DNA of 17,783 nt from a bacterium (GTDB taxonomy: Bacteria > Electryoneota > RPQS01). The stretch spans positions 1 to 17,783 of the forward strand of contig JADJEH010000007.1 in the NCBI GenBank assembly GCA_016702305.1, given 5' to 3'. The notes under the pieces were generated by a model. That model was not told the origin of the DNA. It ran no database searches and worked only from the letters and a program-made list of their open reading frames with translations. This document shows, piece by piece, positions 16,721-17,783 of this stretch. The position numbers were made by a program, and so were the translations under genes. Within the stretch, counting starts at the first letter, position 1, and each line of letters starts with the position of its first letter.

Positions 16721-16812
16721 GTTGTGGCCGAATTATCTGGCTAGAGGCCCAACCTAGGTTTCCCTCGGCATTTCTATTTTCAATTTTCCCATTTTCAATT
16801 TTCTCCTCTCCC
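16721..16812. other. Spacer before serA with imperfect hairpin
   Basis: GTTG-GGCC (16721-16729, one bulge) can pair with GGCC-CAAC (16746-16753), and AACCTAGGTT (16751-16760) is a perfect palindrome. A T-rich stretch starts about 18 nt later. It may be a weak terminator for the island or chance. Confidence 0.3.
16776..16803 (+). repeat. Tandem 15-bp repeat upstream of serA
   Basis: ATTTTCAATTTTC occurs twice with a 15-bp period. It is AT-rich in a GC-rich region and sits directly before a pyrimidine-rich leader and the serA start, so it may carry promoter elements. Confidence 0.7.
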
Positions 16813-17783
16813 ATGCCTAAAATTCTGCTCAACGACGGGATTGACAAGTCTGCCGCTGAAGCCCTGATCTCGTCGGGCTTCGACATTGATCTGAATCACT
16901 ACGAAGGCGCCGAACTGCTCGCCAAGGTCAAAGATGTTGAAGGTTTGACCGTGCGCTCGGCTACCAAAGTCACCAAAGAAATCATTGACGCCGCACAGCA
17001 TCTGAAGATTATCGTGCGCGGCGGCGTCGGCGTGGATAATATTGACGTGGCGTATGCTGAAGCGCAGGGCATCGCCGTGCGCAATACGCCCGCCGCATCG
17101 TCCACATCCGTCGCGGAGTGCGCGCTGGGGCTCATGTTCGCGGTGGTCCGCGCCATTCCCGCCGCCAATGCTTCTATGAAATCCGGCGAATGGGACAGGA
17201 AGTCGTTCTCGAAAGGCATTGAACTCGAAGGCAAGACGCTCGGCATCATCGGCATGGGGCCGGACTGCACGCGACTCGCCGAAGAAGGCCGCCAGTATCG
17301 GCATGCGCGTGATCATGGGTTACGATAAATTCCCCGATAACGTGAAAGCCAAGGGCTTCCAACTGCGCGAACTGGACGACGTGTTTGCCGGGTCGGATAT
17401 CATCTCGCTGCATATTCCCAGAGCAAAGATGAACCGGCCCCTGATCGGTCCGGCGGGCTGGCCAAGATGAAAAAGGGCGTGATTCTGATTAACACGGCGC
17501 GCGGTGGCGTGATTGACGAACGCGCTGTTGGCCGCGCTGGTCCGGTCACGTGTACGGCGCAGGCATTTGACGTGTGGGTCAGTCGGCCCAAACCACGCCG
17601 CGATTTGGTGGAGCATCCGAAGGTTGTCGCTCTTCCGCATGTCGGGCGCAGACCATTGAGGGGCAAGGCCGCGTCGGCGAAGTCGCCGATATTCTGAAGA
17701 GGTACTTCCGGGAAGTAGTAGTTGAGCGGCGGCACGTCGTGAGCATTGCGCGTAAGCGGCCCTGGGCCCAGCGCCTGCGCTGG
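16813..17783 (+). CDS. serA: D-3-phosphoglycerate dehydrogenase, short form (heavily frameshifted, at window edge)
   Basis: First committed step of serine synthesis: NAD-dependent oxidation of 3-phosphoglycerate to 3-phosphohydroxypyruvate. The first 149 residues are clean: MPKILLNDGIDKSA, VEGLTVRSATKVT, IIVRGGVGVDNIDV and AVRNTPAASSTSVAE, typical of SerA. The Rossmann motif begins LGIIGMG and then the frame breaks near 17262-17282; it continues in a second frame (KKAASIGMRVIMGYDKFP, LDDVFAGSDIISLHIP), then a third from about 17450 (MKKGVILINTARGGVIDE with the catalytic-site Arg; HPKVVALPHVG with the catalytic His). Further breaks occur near 17523, 17545, 17567 and 17645. The joined length (about 300-320 residues) fits the short, ACT-less form. 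The stop is not certain; an open frame reaches the window edge. No Shine-Dalgarno is seen. Probably partners the aminotransferase at 8111. Confidence 0.85.

Overview
The window is bacterial: about 17.8 kb of dense genes at moderately high GC. It probably comes from an uncultured member of the FCB superphylum (Bacteroidota relatives such as KSB1, Zixibacteria, Calditrichota or Marinimicrobia-like lineages). Four proteins carry signal peptides and end in a type IX secretion (T9SS/Por) C-terminal sorting domain with the PNPFN signature. Most start codons have clear GGAGG-type ribosome binding sites, which argues against Bacteroidota proper. I cannot fix the phylum from sequence alone.

Layout. 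Minus strand, 132-7837, read right to left: (i) a four-gene unit of a DUF318/ArsP-like permease, a mini-thioredoxin, an ArsF-family periplasmic CxxC protein and an ArsG-family CcdA-like membrane protein, an organoarsenical or thiol-redox module resembling arsEFG; (ii) a roughly 1010-residue secreted Fn3/T9SS protein with its own promoter; (iii) a terminator; (iv) a sodium:solute symporter. A 273-bp divergent region (7838-8110) holds a candidate promoter and palindrome for the permease operon. Plus strand, 8111-17783: a class V aminotransferase, a terminator, a Cys-rich small exported protein, three related T9SS cargo proteins (A, B, C) with a TonB-dependent receptor between B and C, then a D-3-phosphoglycerate dehydrogenase (SerA) running to the window edge.

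How they may work together. The aminotransferase and SerA probably form a serine-biosynthesis pair, with a surface or secretion island of about 7.4 kb lying between them. The redox module offers thioredoxin-like Cys pairs on both faces of the membrane, a CcdA-like conduit and an export permease carrying a CSC motif.

Quality. Five genes (symporter, Fn3/T9SS protein, permease, TonB receptor, SerA) are broken by single-base frame changes, several in homopolymers, although their translated pieces join into ordinary full-length family members. The last 500 bp are worst. Consensus errors explain this better than true pseudogenes. I recognise no tRNA, rRNA, CRISPR array or insertion sequence.
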